Assembly (NCBI GenBank): GCA_964468345.1 | Contig: CAYXVZ010000004.1 | Span: 100,204-164,203, forward strand | Direction of reading: 5' to 3' | Length of the DNA: 64,000 bases | Source of the DNA: DALYLB01 sp964468345 | GTDB taxonomy: Bacteria > Acidobacteriota > Blastocatellia > RBC074 | Shown here: positions 34,443 to 43,611 of the stretch, piece after piece | Layout of the letters: every line of letters begins with the position of its first letter | Position numbering within the stretch: the first letter of the stretch is position 1 | Made by a program: the position numbers and the translations under genes | The notes under the pieces: generated by a model | Database searches by the model: none | Told to the model about the DNA's origin: nothing | The model's input: the letters and a program-made list of their open reading frames with translations, nothing else

Positions 34443-37400
34443 TTACCAATGCACCCGCACGCTGAGCTGCACCGTGCGCGGAAAATTGGCCTGCGACGTG
34501 ATCTTGCCGAAGTTGGCATTGCCAAAGGCCGTGTTGGTCAGCCGGAATATCGGCGTATTGAGTGCATTGATGGCTTCGAGGCGAAACTGGGCTTTGAGCC
34601 TTTCGAAGATCGCCGCGTTCTTGAACAAGCCGAGATCCCAGGTGCGTTGCGGCGCGGGCATGCGCACGCCGAGGTTTCGCGGCGCATTGCCCAGCGTGCC
34701 GGCCGGCGCGGCGCTGAAGGCCGCAAGATTCAGAAAATTATCCAGCCGGTCCTGCACTGATCCCGGCGTCGCCGCCGAGACGCCTGTCACCACGTTCGGC
34801 CGCTGCAGCCGGCTATAGGCCAGCGAATTGTTGACCGCCTGCGTGACCGTGACTGGAAATCCCGATTGATAGATTCCGATGGCATTGACCTGCCAGCCAC
34901 CGGCGATCCGATCGATCAGGCCCCCTTTATTCAGGAACGCTTTTCCTTTGCCGAAGGGCAGCTCATAGCTGCCGCTCAAGGTCAGGCGATGCGGCGTATC
35001 GAAACTCGACAGGCCGTATTCGCCGCGCAGGTTATAGGTATTAAGCGGGCCGCCCACGGCCGTCGCAAAAAAGTTGCCCTGGCCGATCACGTTATCGAGT
35101 TGTTTGCTGAAGGTGTATGAAGCGAGAAATCCGAATCCGCGGCTGAGCCGTTTCTGCGCCTTGATGGTCAGCGCGTTATAAAACGAATAGCCCCCGCCCG
35201 CTCCGTGCACGAGAATATCCGTGAATTGCGGAAAGGGCCGCAGCAATTGCCTGCGTTCGATTGTGCTGGCGCGCCCCAGCGCGCCGGCATTGGCAATGCC
35301 GAAAAAAGGATTGGCGACGCGTTCGCTCAGCTGCGCGGCGGTGAAGGCCGCGAGCGTCTGCGGGGTCAGTTGATTGAGGTTGATCGTCGAATCATTGATG
35401 CTGCCCAGATTGAGCTGCGTCCCGCGACTACCGATGTACCCCAGCGTCAGAGCGATGTTGCCCGGCAGTTCCCGCTGCACGTCGAGCGAGTATTGCTGCA
35501 CATATGGCGCGCCGCGATCCTGATCGACGTAGTCGATGGCCGTGCCCACATTCGTCAACAATCCCAGGGAACTTCCCGTGGGTTTGATCAAACCATTCGG
35601 AAAGGGATTGGCCAGCGTTTGCCCCGCCGCAACTGTCGAGATGGATGAATAGCCGATCGCGCCGATGCCGCCGACCGTGAAAGTGAAGACCTGCGGCGCC
35701 CAGAAAATTCCATATCCGCCGCGCAGCGTCGTCTTGTCATTCACTTGAAAGGCAAAGCCCAGGCGCGGACCGAACTTCGTCTTCCAGGCGCGTGAGAGTT
35801 CCGAGGGCGCGCCATTCACGCCCGCGTAGATCAGGCCGCCCTTCAAGTTCAATCCGGGCGCCTGCAAGGGACTGGCGGCATTGCGGTCGAAGCCGACCGT
35901 GATCCGGTTATCCCGTTCGCGCAGGCCCGTCTCATATTCATATCGCAGCCCCGCATTGATCGTCAGCCGGGGGGAAATGCGGAAATCGTCCTGCACATAC
36001 CCGCCCCAGTAATTGACGAAGTTTGCGAGCGGCGTGGAAATCTGCGCCGTGTTGTTGGCCGTGAAATTCAATCGCCCGAGCAGCAGATTTGCGATCGCAT
36101 TGCCCGTGCCCGCCGCATCGATGTTGAATGCTCCGCTCGCCTGTCCGTATTGCTGAAACTCCGTCGCGAGCCGGCGATAGTCACCGCCGAATTTCAGGCT
36201 ATGCCGCCCGATCGATTTTGAAATGCTGGCCTGCAGGTTCTGAGAATAATAGCGGCGATCGGCCGGGCCTTCGCCGCCGAGCGCGGGCTGCGTGGACGGT
36301 CCATAGGCATTGCCCGCGATGTCGATGCGCGGAAATTTTTTGAAGACGATGTCGTTCACAAAGCTCTTGTCGAAACCGAGACTGGCGACATCGAATCCCT
36401 CGCTGACGGCCGTCGTGTTATCACCGAAGGTGTTATAGCCGTATCGAACGCTGAGTAATGTGGTGGAGGAAAGCGTGAAAATGTTATTGAGCGCCAGCGC
36501 ATGCACACCGCGCCGAAGCAGAATTCCGTTCGGATTGGCAACCGTCCCATAGTAATCCGCGAAAGGTTCGCGGCTGCCATAATGCGCATAAAACGCGCTG
36601 ATTTTATACCGGGCCGTCACTTCATGATCGAGCTTGATCGTCTGCTGATCGGCACGGTCGTTGAGAATCGATGTCTCGACAAAACGGCTCTGCCCGTTTC
36701 GAGGCAGCGGAAAATAATTCACGAGCCTCGCGCCCACCGGATCCAGCCGGTTTGCGGGAATAACATTGCCCGCAAAAGGCTGGCCCGTGAGCGGGTCCGT
36801 GACCGTAAATCCGCTTTTTGAAAAATCGCCTTTGCGCTCCAGTTCTGTCGGCACCGTGAGCGTATCGCTTAGAAACGTGCTCTGGCGATAGCCTTCGAAA
36901 GCAGCCCAGAAGAAGGTGCGGTCCCTGCCGTTATACAAGCCCGGAACACGAACCGGGCCGCCCAGACTGCCGCCGTAAAGCTTGTAGGGAACATTTGGCT
37001 TGGCGATGCCGTTGCGATTGTTAAAAAAGTTATTCGCGCCCAGCGCCGAAGGCCGTGTGAAGCCAAAGAGGCTCCCGTGCAAATCATTGTTGCCCGATCG
37101 CGCCAGAGTATTGAAAAAGCCGCCGCCGCTGCGTCCCGCCTCCGCATCGTAGGTATTGATCTGCACCTTCACTTCCTGCACGGCTTCGATCGACGGAATG
37201 ATGATCGCTCGATTGGTCAGGTCCGTAATCGGGACGCCATCGATAATGTAATTGTTGCCGCGCACCGGGCCGCCCGCGAGCGAAATCGTCGAAGAGCCGC
37301 TTTGATCCTGTTGCCGGTTATAGGTGGGATTGCCCGCCGGAACCACGTTCGGCGCAACGGCGGAAAGAAAGAATGGATTTCGCCCCGCATTCGGCAACTC

Positions 37401-37852
37401 GTCAAGGGTCTGTTTGCTGAGCACCGTTCCGGTCGACGGGTTGGAGGTTTCGATCAAGGGCACATCGCCCGTGATGACGACTGTTTCGGTCACATCGCCC
37501 ACGGCCAGCGTCAGATCGAGCGTGATCTGCTGCTGCGTCTCCACGACGACGCCCGTCCGATCGGCCTTTTTGAACCGTTCAGCGTCGCATTGATTTTATA
37601 CCGCCCCGGATCGACGCGCTCAAATACATATTCGCCGGCTTCATTGCTCACCGTCGTGCGCGTCACATTCGTCTGTTCATTCGTCAGCGACAGCGTGGCC
37701 GCGGCCAGGGCGCGTCCACCGCCATCCGTTACGGCTCCGCGCAACGTTCCTTGATAGGACTGCGCCGCCGCATTCGCAGCGAAAAGAATCAGCAGAAAAA
37801 CAGGAATAATTTCAATTGGGATGTGTTTGAATAAGGATTTTTTTGATAGCAT
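34443..37852 (-). pseudogene. TonB-dependent receptor, one apparent frameshift
   Basis: Two open frames form one receptor of about 1136 residues. The first (37852 to about 37570) has AAGGAG, a signal peptide and a carboxypeptidase-regulatory-like domain (GTLRGAVTDGGGRALAAATL). The second continues VVVETQQQITLDLTL, the plug (NYIIDGVPITDL, GGGFFNTLARSGNNDLHG) and a beta-barrel ending in VQLSVRVHW. The frame breaks near 37570, where one T seems missing before AAAAAGG (restoring it gives NGFKKADRTG). Everything downstream is intact, so this is either a very recent mutation, programmed slippage, or a sequencing error. It follows a Cys-rich leader ORF and predicted Rrf2 promoter; cargo could be an organic sulfur compound. 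Confidence 0.85.
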
Positions 37853-38178
37853 TCATATGCTCCTTTCATATTCCGATGAGTGGAGTGATCAGAGGCTGCG
37901 CATCGGCTTCCAGGCTTGCGCGGCCTCTTCTTGTTTTTGTTTTACCTGGCCTCGAGTGCGCCGGGTTGTTCGAGTTCGTTATGGCTCATATGCGGTCACG
38001 GCCATCCGGCGCGCCTCTTCGGGACAGTCCGTCAAACAAGTCCAGGCGATAGAGGGCCCGAGCAACCGGCGGAGTGATCTCACAATTCGCCCGCGAATCC
38101 TGATGACTGTATCCATTTATTTTCCCTTGTTAGCTCAGAATAGTTGGCGTCGTCTTCCCGGCCGATTTCCCAGCCCCT

Positions 38179-38222
38179 GAAAACACGAAACCCGCTGTTT
38201 TGCTTTGAAGCTGACAGCGGGT
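38179..38222 (-). terminator. terminator-like hairpin after Cys-rich peptide B
   Basis: Nine-bp stem ACCCGCTGT/ACAGCGGGT (38190-38198, 38214-38222), minus-strand tail TCGTGTTTTC. It begins 27 bp past the stop of the Cys-rich ORF and shares its ACCCGCTG core with the hairpins at 31.9 and 47.7 kb. Confidence 0.7.
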
Positions 38223-38248
38223 GCGTTTGTTCCGGATTTGTCTGGCTC

Positions 38249-38377
38249 TCAGACCTTCCTTTTCTCCGCGGCAAGCTTCATTTCTGTTGCTTCGCAACAG
38301 ATTGCGCAAAGACAACAACACCGAACCATGGTTGCGTTCGGGAGAACGAAGAAAAATTGGGCCAGTCGCTTATTCAT
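38249..38377 (-). CDS. Cys-rich peptide B (42 aa, CCCLCAICC)
   Basis: A short ORF missed by length cut-offs: ATG 38377, stop TGA 38249-38251. It opens MNKRLAQFFFVLPNATMV, followed by RCCCLCAICCEATEMK and a basic end AAEKRKV; six cysteines in nine residues. It is the first ORF behind the predicted Rrf2 promoter at 38389-38440 (start codon 12 bp beyond the operator) and is followed by a terminator-like hairpin and then, after about 330 bp, the TonB receptor. The core CCCLCxxCC is shared with the 47785-47913 peptide, which argues that it is a real translated peptide. Confidence 0.75.
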   Translation of the reverse strand: MNKRLAQFFFVLPNATMVRCCCLCAICCEATEMKLAAEKRKV

Positions 38378-38388
38378 ATTGCTTCAGA

Positions 38389-38440
38389 TAATTCCTACTA
38401 GAATACTAGGATTTATACACTCGGAAAATCAAAGGGTCAA
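38389..38440 (-). promoter_or_regulatory. promoter plus Rrf2-type operator (38 kb)
   Basis: Minus strand: TTGACC (38435-38440), 17 bp, TATAAA (38412-38417), then dyad TCCTAGT-N5-AGTAGGA with trailing ATTA. Matches the rrf2 autoregulatory module in every part, including the five-base dyad spacer. Confidence 0.85.
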
Positions 38441-38590
38441 GAAAAAACAGCCTTAGTACAGGTCGGAGGAGAGTCTCCGAGGAATGAAAACTTTTCGTCG
38501 CGATAGCGGTGCAAGGCGCACCTATCCCTCGGAAAATTTCCACCGAGCAATACTTGGGCGGTAATCTTCGTTCTTCCATCTACTCTTCGC

Positions 38591-40537
38591 TCATTTCTCC
38601 TCATCCAAAACAATCTCTGATGTAGACGTAATGCTGCGGCCGTAAATCGGCTGCAAATAGCGATTCAGGAACGCGAGCTGTTTTCGCCATGCATCGAGTT
38701 TGTGATCCCGTTGCGAAAATCCATGGAGTTCTTTCGGATAGGTGAAATAGAGATATGGTTTTCCGGCCTTCTTGAGGGCAGCGACAAACTGCTGGGATTC
38801 ATACGGCGGCACCTGCGGGTCGTCTTCGCCGTGCATAATCAACAGCGGCGTAGTGATCTTTCCAATATCCGTCAAAATATTTGCCTTGGCATAGACGGCG
38901 GGCTTTTCATGTGGCGTGCCGCCCATTTTGCGCATCCAACGAATGGCTGAGTTGCGGTTGGTTCGCTCGATGAAAGTCGCGCGATCGACCACGCCAAATA
39001 ATTCGATGGCGGCTTTGAAGAGCTGCGGCCTTTTCGTTACAGCATAGGCGACCATCGTGCCGCCGTGGCTGCCGCCGCCGATGGCGATGCGCGCCGGGTC
39101 GGCCAGGCCCTGCGCAATCAGGTATTCCGCGCCGGCCGCAACATCATCGAGTTCCCCGCCGCCGCTGTCTTCCACATTCAGGTTTCGAAAGCGCTCGCCA
39201 TAGCCGCTGCTGCCGCGGTAATTCGGTTCCAGGACGAGATAGCCCTGCTGCGCCAGATAGAGCGCCCACGGATCGAAGTTCAGGGTGTCCTGGCCTTCCG
39301 GGCCGCCGTGAATCCACAGAACCGCGGGATAACGCGTGCCCGCCTGATAATTCAACGGCCGATACAGAATGCCGTGAATAGAAAGACCGTCCTTGCTCGT
39401 GAACTGTACGACCTCGGGTTCGCGTAATCCTGTCGAAGCGAAGTTGCGAGGCTGCGTACGGAGTAGAAAACGAGGCGCGTCTTTTCCTTCAATGGATGCA
39501 ACAGCCAGCGAAGCCGGGGAGAAACTCGAAGTATGATCGAAGTAAATCGAGCGGCCATCGGGCGACCATTGCGGATTGGATTCGATGCCGGTCAGGCCGG
39601 TCGTCAATCGGCGCGCGGGTCCGCCCGCCACGGGAATAAGCCAGATATGGCGCTCTTCGCGGCGCGCCCGATTCGAAACGAAGGCCAGCCAGCGGCCGTC
39701 GGGCGAGAAGACCGGACTGTCATCTTCCGATTCGCCATCCGTGAGCGCGCGCGGTTTGCCGCCATCGACGGGGAGAAGAAAAATCTTGTCCCATCCGGAG
39801 TCCTGCAAGACAAGCGCGAGCGATTTTCCATCGGGAGACCATGCGAGGCGCCGAATTGACCAGCCGCCGCCACGATCCTGCGGTGATTCGTACAGAACGC
39901 GAGCCGCGGATTTGAAGCGGCCCGCGGCGGCATCGAAATCAGCCAGCACAATGCGGCCGCTGAAATAATCGGGCGAACGCTCGACATAGGCCAACCGGGC
40001 GCCATCGGGCGACCAGGCGGGATTGCCTTCATCGGCATTCGTCGCGGTCAACAGCGTGCTGCTCAATCCATCCGCACTCACGACAGCGAGGTCGGCATTG
40101 CCGCGCCGGCCGGTTTCAAAAACGATCCATTTGCCGTTCGGCGACCAGCGCGGCGCCCGATCCGCCGCCGTGCGCGGGTCGCCGGGGCCGCGCGTTCCTT
40201 CTGTCAGACGCAATGGCTGTCCGCCACTCGCCGCCACCGACCAGATCGCGCCGCCGCTCACATAGACCAGCGATTTTCCATCCGGTGACCAATCGAGGCC
40301 GGACTTGCCGCCATTGGTCGATGTCAGCGGCGTCGGCCATCCGCCCTCGGCTGATGTCAAAACGATCTGTCCCTGCCATGGCAGCGCGAACCATTTGCCG
40401 TCGGGCGAGAGCGCCGGTGAGGGCAATGCCTCGACTCCGGCAAGATCTTCCAGCGTCAGCCGGGCCTGGCCGAAAACGGTGTTTCTCACAAACAGCACAC
40501 CACACAGCGTGAACATGACAATCGCGAGTTTCTTCAT
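38591..40537 (-). CDS. exported S9-family peptidase (prolyl oligopeptidase type)
   Basis: This 648-residue protein starts at ATG 40537 (GGAGAG upstream; signal peptide ending NTVFGQ). An N-terminal beta-propeller of TolB/WD40-like blades repeats the motif SPDGKWLAF/WSPDGKSL about seven times. The alpha/beta hydrolase domain carries the Ser nucleophile in GGGSHGGTM, the Asp in HGEDDPQVP and the His in ELHGFSQRD. Family members cleave short peptides. It is encoded after a TonB receptor and an M14-type peptidase on the same strand, so this trio may import and degrade peptides, possibly a source of cysteine and methionine sulfur. Confidence 0.92.
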   Translation of the reverse strand: MKKLAIVMFTLCGVLFVRNTVFGQARLTLEDLAGVEALPSPALSPDGKWFALPWQGQIVLTSAEGGWPTPLTSTNGGKSGLDWSPDGKSLVYVSGGAIWSVAASGGQPLRLTEGTRGPGDPRTAADRAPRWSPNGKWIVFETGRRGNADLAVVSADGLSSTLLTATNADEGNPAWSPDGARLAYVERSPDYFSGRIVLADFDAAAGRFKSAARVLYESPQDRGGGWSIRRLAWSPDGKSLALVLQDSGWDKIFLLPVDGGKPRALTDGESEDDSPVFSPDGRWLAFVSNRARREERHIWLIPVAGGPARRLTTGLTGIESNPQWSPDGRSIYFDHTSSFSPASLAVASIEGKDAPRFLLRTQPRNFASTGLREPEVVQFTSKDGLSIHGILYRPLNYQAGTRYPAVLWIHGGPEGQDTLNFDPWALYLAQQGYLVLEPNYRGSSGYGERFRNLNVEDSGGGELDDVAAGAEYLIAQGLADPARIAIGGGSHGGTMVAYAVTKRPQLFKAAIELFGVVDRATFIERTNRNSAIRWMRKMGGTPHEKPAVYAKANILTDIGKITTPLLIMHGEDDPQVPPYESQQFVAALKKAGKPYLYFTYPKELHGFSQRDHKLDAWRKQLAFLNRYLQPIYGRSITSTSEIVLDEEK

Positions 40538-40573
40538 TTTCTCTCCAATCAATTCCATTAAGGACAGAGATCT

Positions 40574-40718
40574 ATCCACGAAGTCACACCAAGAGACACT
40601 AAGAACAGCCGAGAGGACAGGGAACTTGGTGATCAGCAAAATCTCGTATCAGGATAAAGTGACGTTCACTGTTATTCGATTATGCTTTCTTTCGTGCACC
40701 TTGGTGCGCTTTGTGGAT
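40574..40718. repeat. diverged CACGAAG-type palindrome
   Basis: The left arm ATCCACGAAGTCACACCAAG (from 40574) pairs imperfectly with the right arm ending CACCTTGGTGCGCTTTGTGG (to about 40716). It lies in the 197-bp gap between a TonB receptor gene and the S9 peptidase gene. More decayed than the copies at 24.9 and 53.6 kb. Confidence 0.5.
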
Positions 40719-40734
40719 GAACCTCTTCCCCGAT

Positions 40735-43611
40735 TTAGAATTTCCAGCGCACAGAAAACTGCGCGGTGCGCGGAGTTTGAATATTTTGCAGTCCCCCGTA
40801 ATTCGAACCGTTGATTTGATTCCCGCCGGTGACGAATTGCTGGGCCGCGCCGCGGTTGGTGATATTGAAGAAATCCGCCGCAACTTCAAAGGACGAATGC
40901 TCAGAAACCGCGAACTCGCGGCCGATGCGTGCATTCCAGGTGATCAACCACGGCGTCCACAACTGGCCTTCGCCGCGCGTAGCGTAGAAGAAGCGCGTGG
41001 TTGTGGCCAGCGGATTGGAGACCAATCGCCCATTGATCGTCAGCGTTGTGGGGCCGAACTGCGGATCGGGCGCGGCGATGTTGGTGGTGATCGGCCCGGA
41101 AGGCGTCCCGGATTGCGCGGTGAAGGTGTTCGATAATCGCAGCTTCCATGGCGCGCTCCAGGTCACGCCCGTCCGAAACTGATGGCGCTGCCACATCCGA
41201 TTGCGCGTGTCACCGCCAAGGCTGTTCGTCGTATTGCCGCGCACTGTCCCGATGCCGGCATTGTTGGCGAAAGAATTCGGCTGAATGAAGGCCGCGGGAT
41301 CGTTCGGCTGCCATGTTCCGGCAATCTGATTCCAAGCGCGAGTATATGTGCTGATGAATTGAAATTTGGAAGTCTGCTTGGTGGCGGTAAATTCCAATCC
41401 TTGATAATCAAGCGAATTCCAGCGGTTATTGGTCACAAGCGAAATGCTGTTCTGCGTCGGATCGACCAACCCCGCCCAGACCGTGCCGTTATAAATCTGA
41501 TTGATTTCGATCAGCGCCGGCCGATCTTTATAGGCGCGGTCGATATAGCTGATGTCGAGCGTGAATGCGCCCGGCAATTCCGTGCGATAACCGACGATCC
41601 ATTCATCGACGAAGCCCTGATGACGGTCCGGATCGAAGGAACGATTTGCGGCCAGCGTGGAGCCGCCCGGCGTGCGAAAGACCGTTTCGAAACTGCCGTT
41701 CAGATCCAGATCGTATTCATCGCGAAACCCGGCGACGTTGGTTCCCGCCGTGCCCAGATAACTGGCATTCGGAATATCCGTCACGCGTCCCCAACTGGCG
41801 CGCACAACGTTCTTGAGATTTTTGGTCAGCACATAGGCGCCGCCAATGCGCGGCGCATAGTTCCACGCTCGCGAAGTGTCCACCCGAAAAAGCAGGTCGC
41901 GACTGGCGACCCAATCCGCGCGAAAGCCCGCCGTCACGGTCAATCGGGGCGTGATGCGCCACCGATCCTGCAGATAAAAGGCGTAATCGTCCGCGCCGAT
42001 ATGACTCGTCACGATGCCCTGGCTGCCGACATCGAAATATCTGCGCCGAAACGGTAGCGATCCTCCCGCCGCATTGTTCGCGTCGCGAAGCACGCGATCC
42101 TCCAGCGTGAAGCCATTATTTGCGTAATAAGTCGTCGTCTTCACCGCCGCGCGCGGCTGCAGATAAAAGCCCGTCTGCAATTCATGCGAGCCAACCTTGT
42201 CTGAAAGGTAGTATGTCAGATCGCCGCTTATCGTGCTTTTATGGGCCGGGCTGGTGGAACGCGATCCGAGGTTATTGAGTGTTGCAATGTTGCCGTTCCC
42301 GACGAGCCGGCCCGCGGAACGATTCGTGGATGTGAAAATGTCGACCTGCGGCGCCGTTCCGAGGCCGCCAATGACATCCAGATTGTCATTGCTGCCTTTC
42401 GTATTGTGCGAAATCAGAAACCGGGTCGTCAATCGCGGCGACCAGAATGAACTCAATCGCAACGCATATGCGCCGCCGCCGAATTGGCTCGGCGCATAGT
42501 TGCCGCCGTATTGTTGAAAATTTCCCCCCTGCGTCCGGCTGTCGTATTGAATGAGGCCGAACAGACGGTGACGTTCGCTTAACTGCACTGTCCCATTGGT
42601 CACATACACGAAGCCTCGCGCTTCATTATCGAAGGGCTTGAAGCCGGGGAATACCGCGCGAAGATTGGCCAGTTGCGTGGCGGTTCGGCTGATTCCGTCA
42701 TTGCGGTTGATATAGCGGCCGGAAGCGAAGAACCAGATCCGGTCTTTTTTGATGGGCCCGCTGAAAGAGAAATCTGGCTGCACGGCTTCGGACACCGCAC
42801 TGGCGCCGCCCGGCGTATTGTTGGCATTGAGCCTGCGGGGCGAGTAAAGCAGCGAGGCGACGCCGTGAAACTGATTGCCTCCCGTCGGCGTCGCCATATT
42901 GATCACCATTCCCATCGCGCTCGGCGAGGACGCATCCGCGGCGCCGGTTTTGACCTGAATATCGCCCAGCGACTCGGTGCTGATGCTGATGTAATTCGAA
43001 GGCCAGTTCTGCGCAAAGCTTCCGAGGTCTGCACCGTCAAGCAACGTCGCGTGATTTTCATTCTCGCTGCCGCGCACGAAATAGACCTGTCCGCCGTATG
43101 CATCCGTCGAAGCGCTCAGGATGCCGGGCGCGAGCTGCAGCGTATCGGACCACTCGCGCCTTCCGGTCAGTGGAAGATTGCGGACGAGTTCCCCGCTGAT
43201 ATTGACGGTCTGTTCCGCGCTCACCGTATCGAGCAGCGGCGTGCTGCCTGTAATTTCCACCGACTGATTCACGCCGCCGACCTTTAATTCCAGATCGAGG
43301 GTGATATTGGCCCCTGCGCGAACGACGATGCCGGTGCGGCTCAAGGGCGCGAAGCCCTCTTTCGCCGCGCGAACGGTGTAGCCGATCTCCGGCGGCAACT
43401 CCACAAACCGATAATCGCCGGATTCATCCGTCGTTGCGTTGAAGCTTCCGGCCGCGTTCGGGCTGGTCGCCGTAACGGTCACACCGGGAATGGCGGCGCC
43501 CGTTGCGTCCAGGATGCGGCCGCGAATCGTACCGCCGGCCGAGGTCTGCGCCGTCGCCGTCGCCGAGAAAACGAACATAATGAAAAAGACGAATAAATAC
43601 AGGGATCTCAT
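40735..43611 (-). CDS. TonB-dependent receptor, carboxypeptidase-regulatory type
   Basis: This 958-residue outer-membrane receptor has a signal peptide (ending ATATAQ), a regulatory-like beta-sandwich (GGTIRGRILDATGAAIPGVTV), a plug with LPLTGRREWSDTLQLAPGIL and YFVRGSENENHATLLDGADL, and a barrel ending FSVRWKF, with the terminal aromatic residue expected for BAM insertion. Its start overlaps the stop of the M14-type peptidase gene by ATGA, so both are co-translated. This class is greatly expanded in Acidobacteriota and takes up peptides, glycans or metal chelates. Coupling to two peptidases favours peptides; a sulfur link is by neighbourhood only. Confidence 0.92.
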   Translation of the reverse strand: MRSLYLFVFFIMFVFSATATAQTSAGGTIRGRILDATGAAIPGVTVTATSPNAAGSFNATTDESGDYRFVELPPEIGYTVRAAKEGFAPLSRTGIVVRAGANITLDLELKVGGVNQSVEITGSTPLLDTVSAEQTVNISGELVRNLPLTGRREWSDTLQLAPGILSASTDAYGGQVYFVRGSENENHATLLDGADLGSFAQNWPSNYISISTESLGDIQVKTGAADASSPSAMGMVINMATPTGGNQFHGVASLLYSPRRLNANNTPGGASAVSEAVQPDFSFSGPIKKDRIWFFASGRYINRNDGISRTATQLANLRAVFPGFKPFDNEARGFVYVTNGTVQLSERHRLFGLIQYDSRTQGGNFQQYGGNYAPSQFGGGAYALRLSSFWSPRLTTRFLISHNTKGSNDNLDVIGGLGTAPQVDIFTSTNRSAGRLVGNGNIATLNNLGSRSTSPAHKSTISGDLTYYLSDKVGSHELQTGFYLQPRAAVKTTTYYANNGFTLEDRVLRDANNAAGGSLPFRRRYFDVGSQGIVTSHIGADDYAFYLQDRWRITPRLTVTAGFRADWVASRDLLFRVDTSRAWNYAPRIGGAYVLTKNLKNVVRASWGRVTDIPNASYLGTAGTNVAGFRDEYDLDLNGSFETVFRTPGGSTLAANRSFDPDRHQGFVDEWIVGYRTELPGAFTLDISYIDRAYKDRPALIEINQIYNGTVWAGLVDPTQNSISLVTNNRWNSLDYQGLEFTATKQTSKFQFISTYTRAWNQIAGTWQPNDPAAFIQPNSFANNAGIGTVRGNTTNSLGGDTRNRMWQRHQFRTGVTWSAPWKLRLSNTFTAQSGTPSGPITTNIAAPDPQFGPTTLTINGRLVSNPLATTTRFFYATRGEGQLWTPWLITWNARIGREFAVSEHSSFEVAADFFNITNRGAAQQFVTGGNQINGSNYGGLQNIQTPRTAQFSVRWKF

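Noticed and set aside
33076..34818. 580-codon plus-strand open frame
   Set aside because: It lies entirely opposite the TlpA-like and TonB receptor genes, has no recognisable domain, and results from their codon bias.
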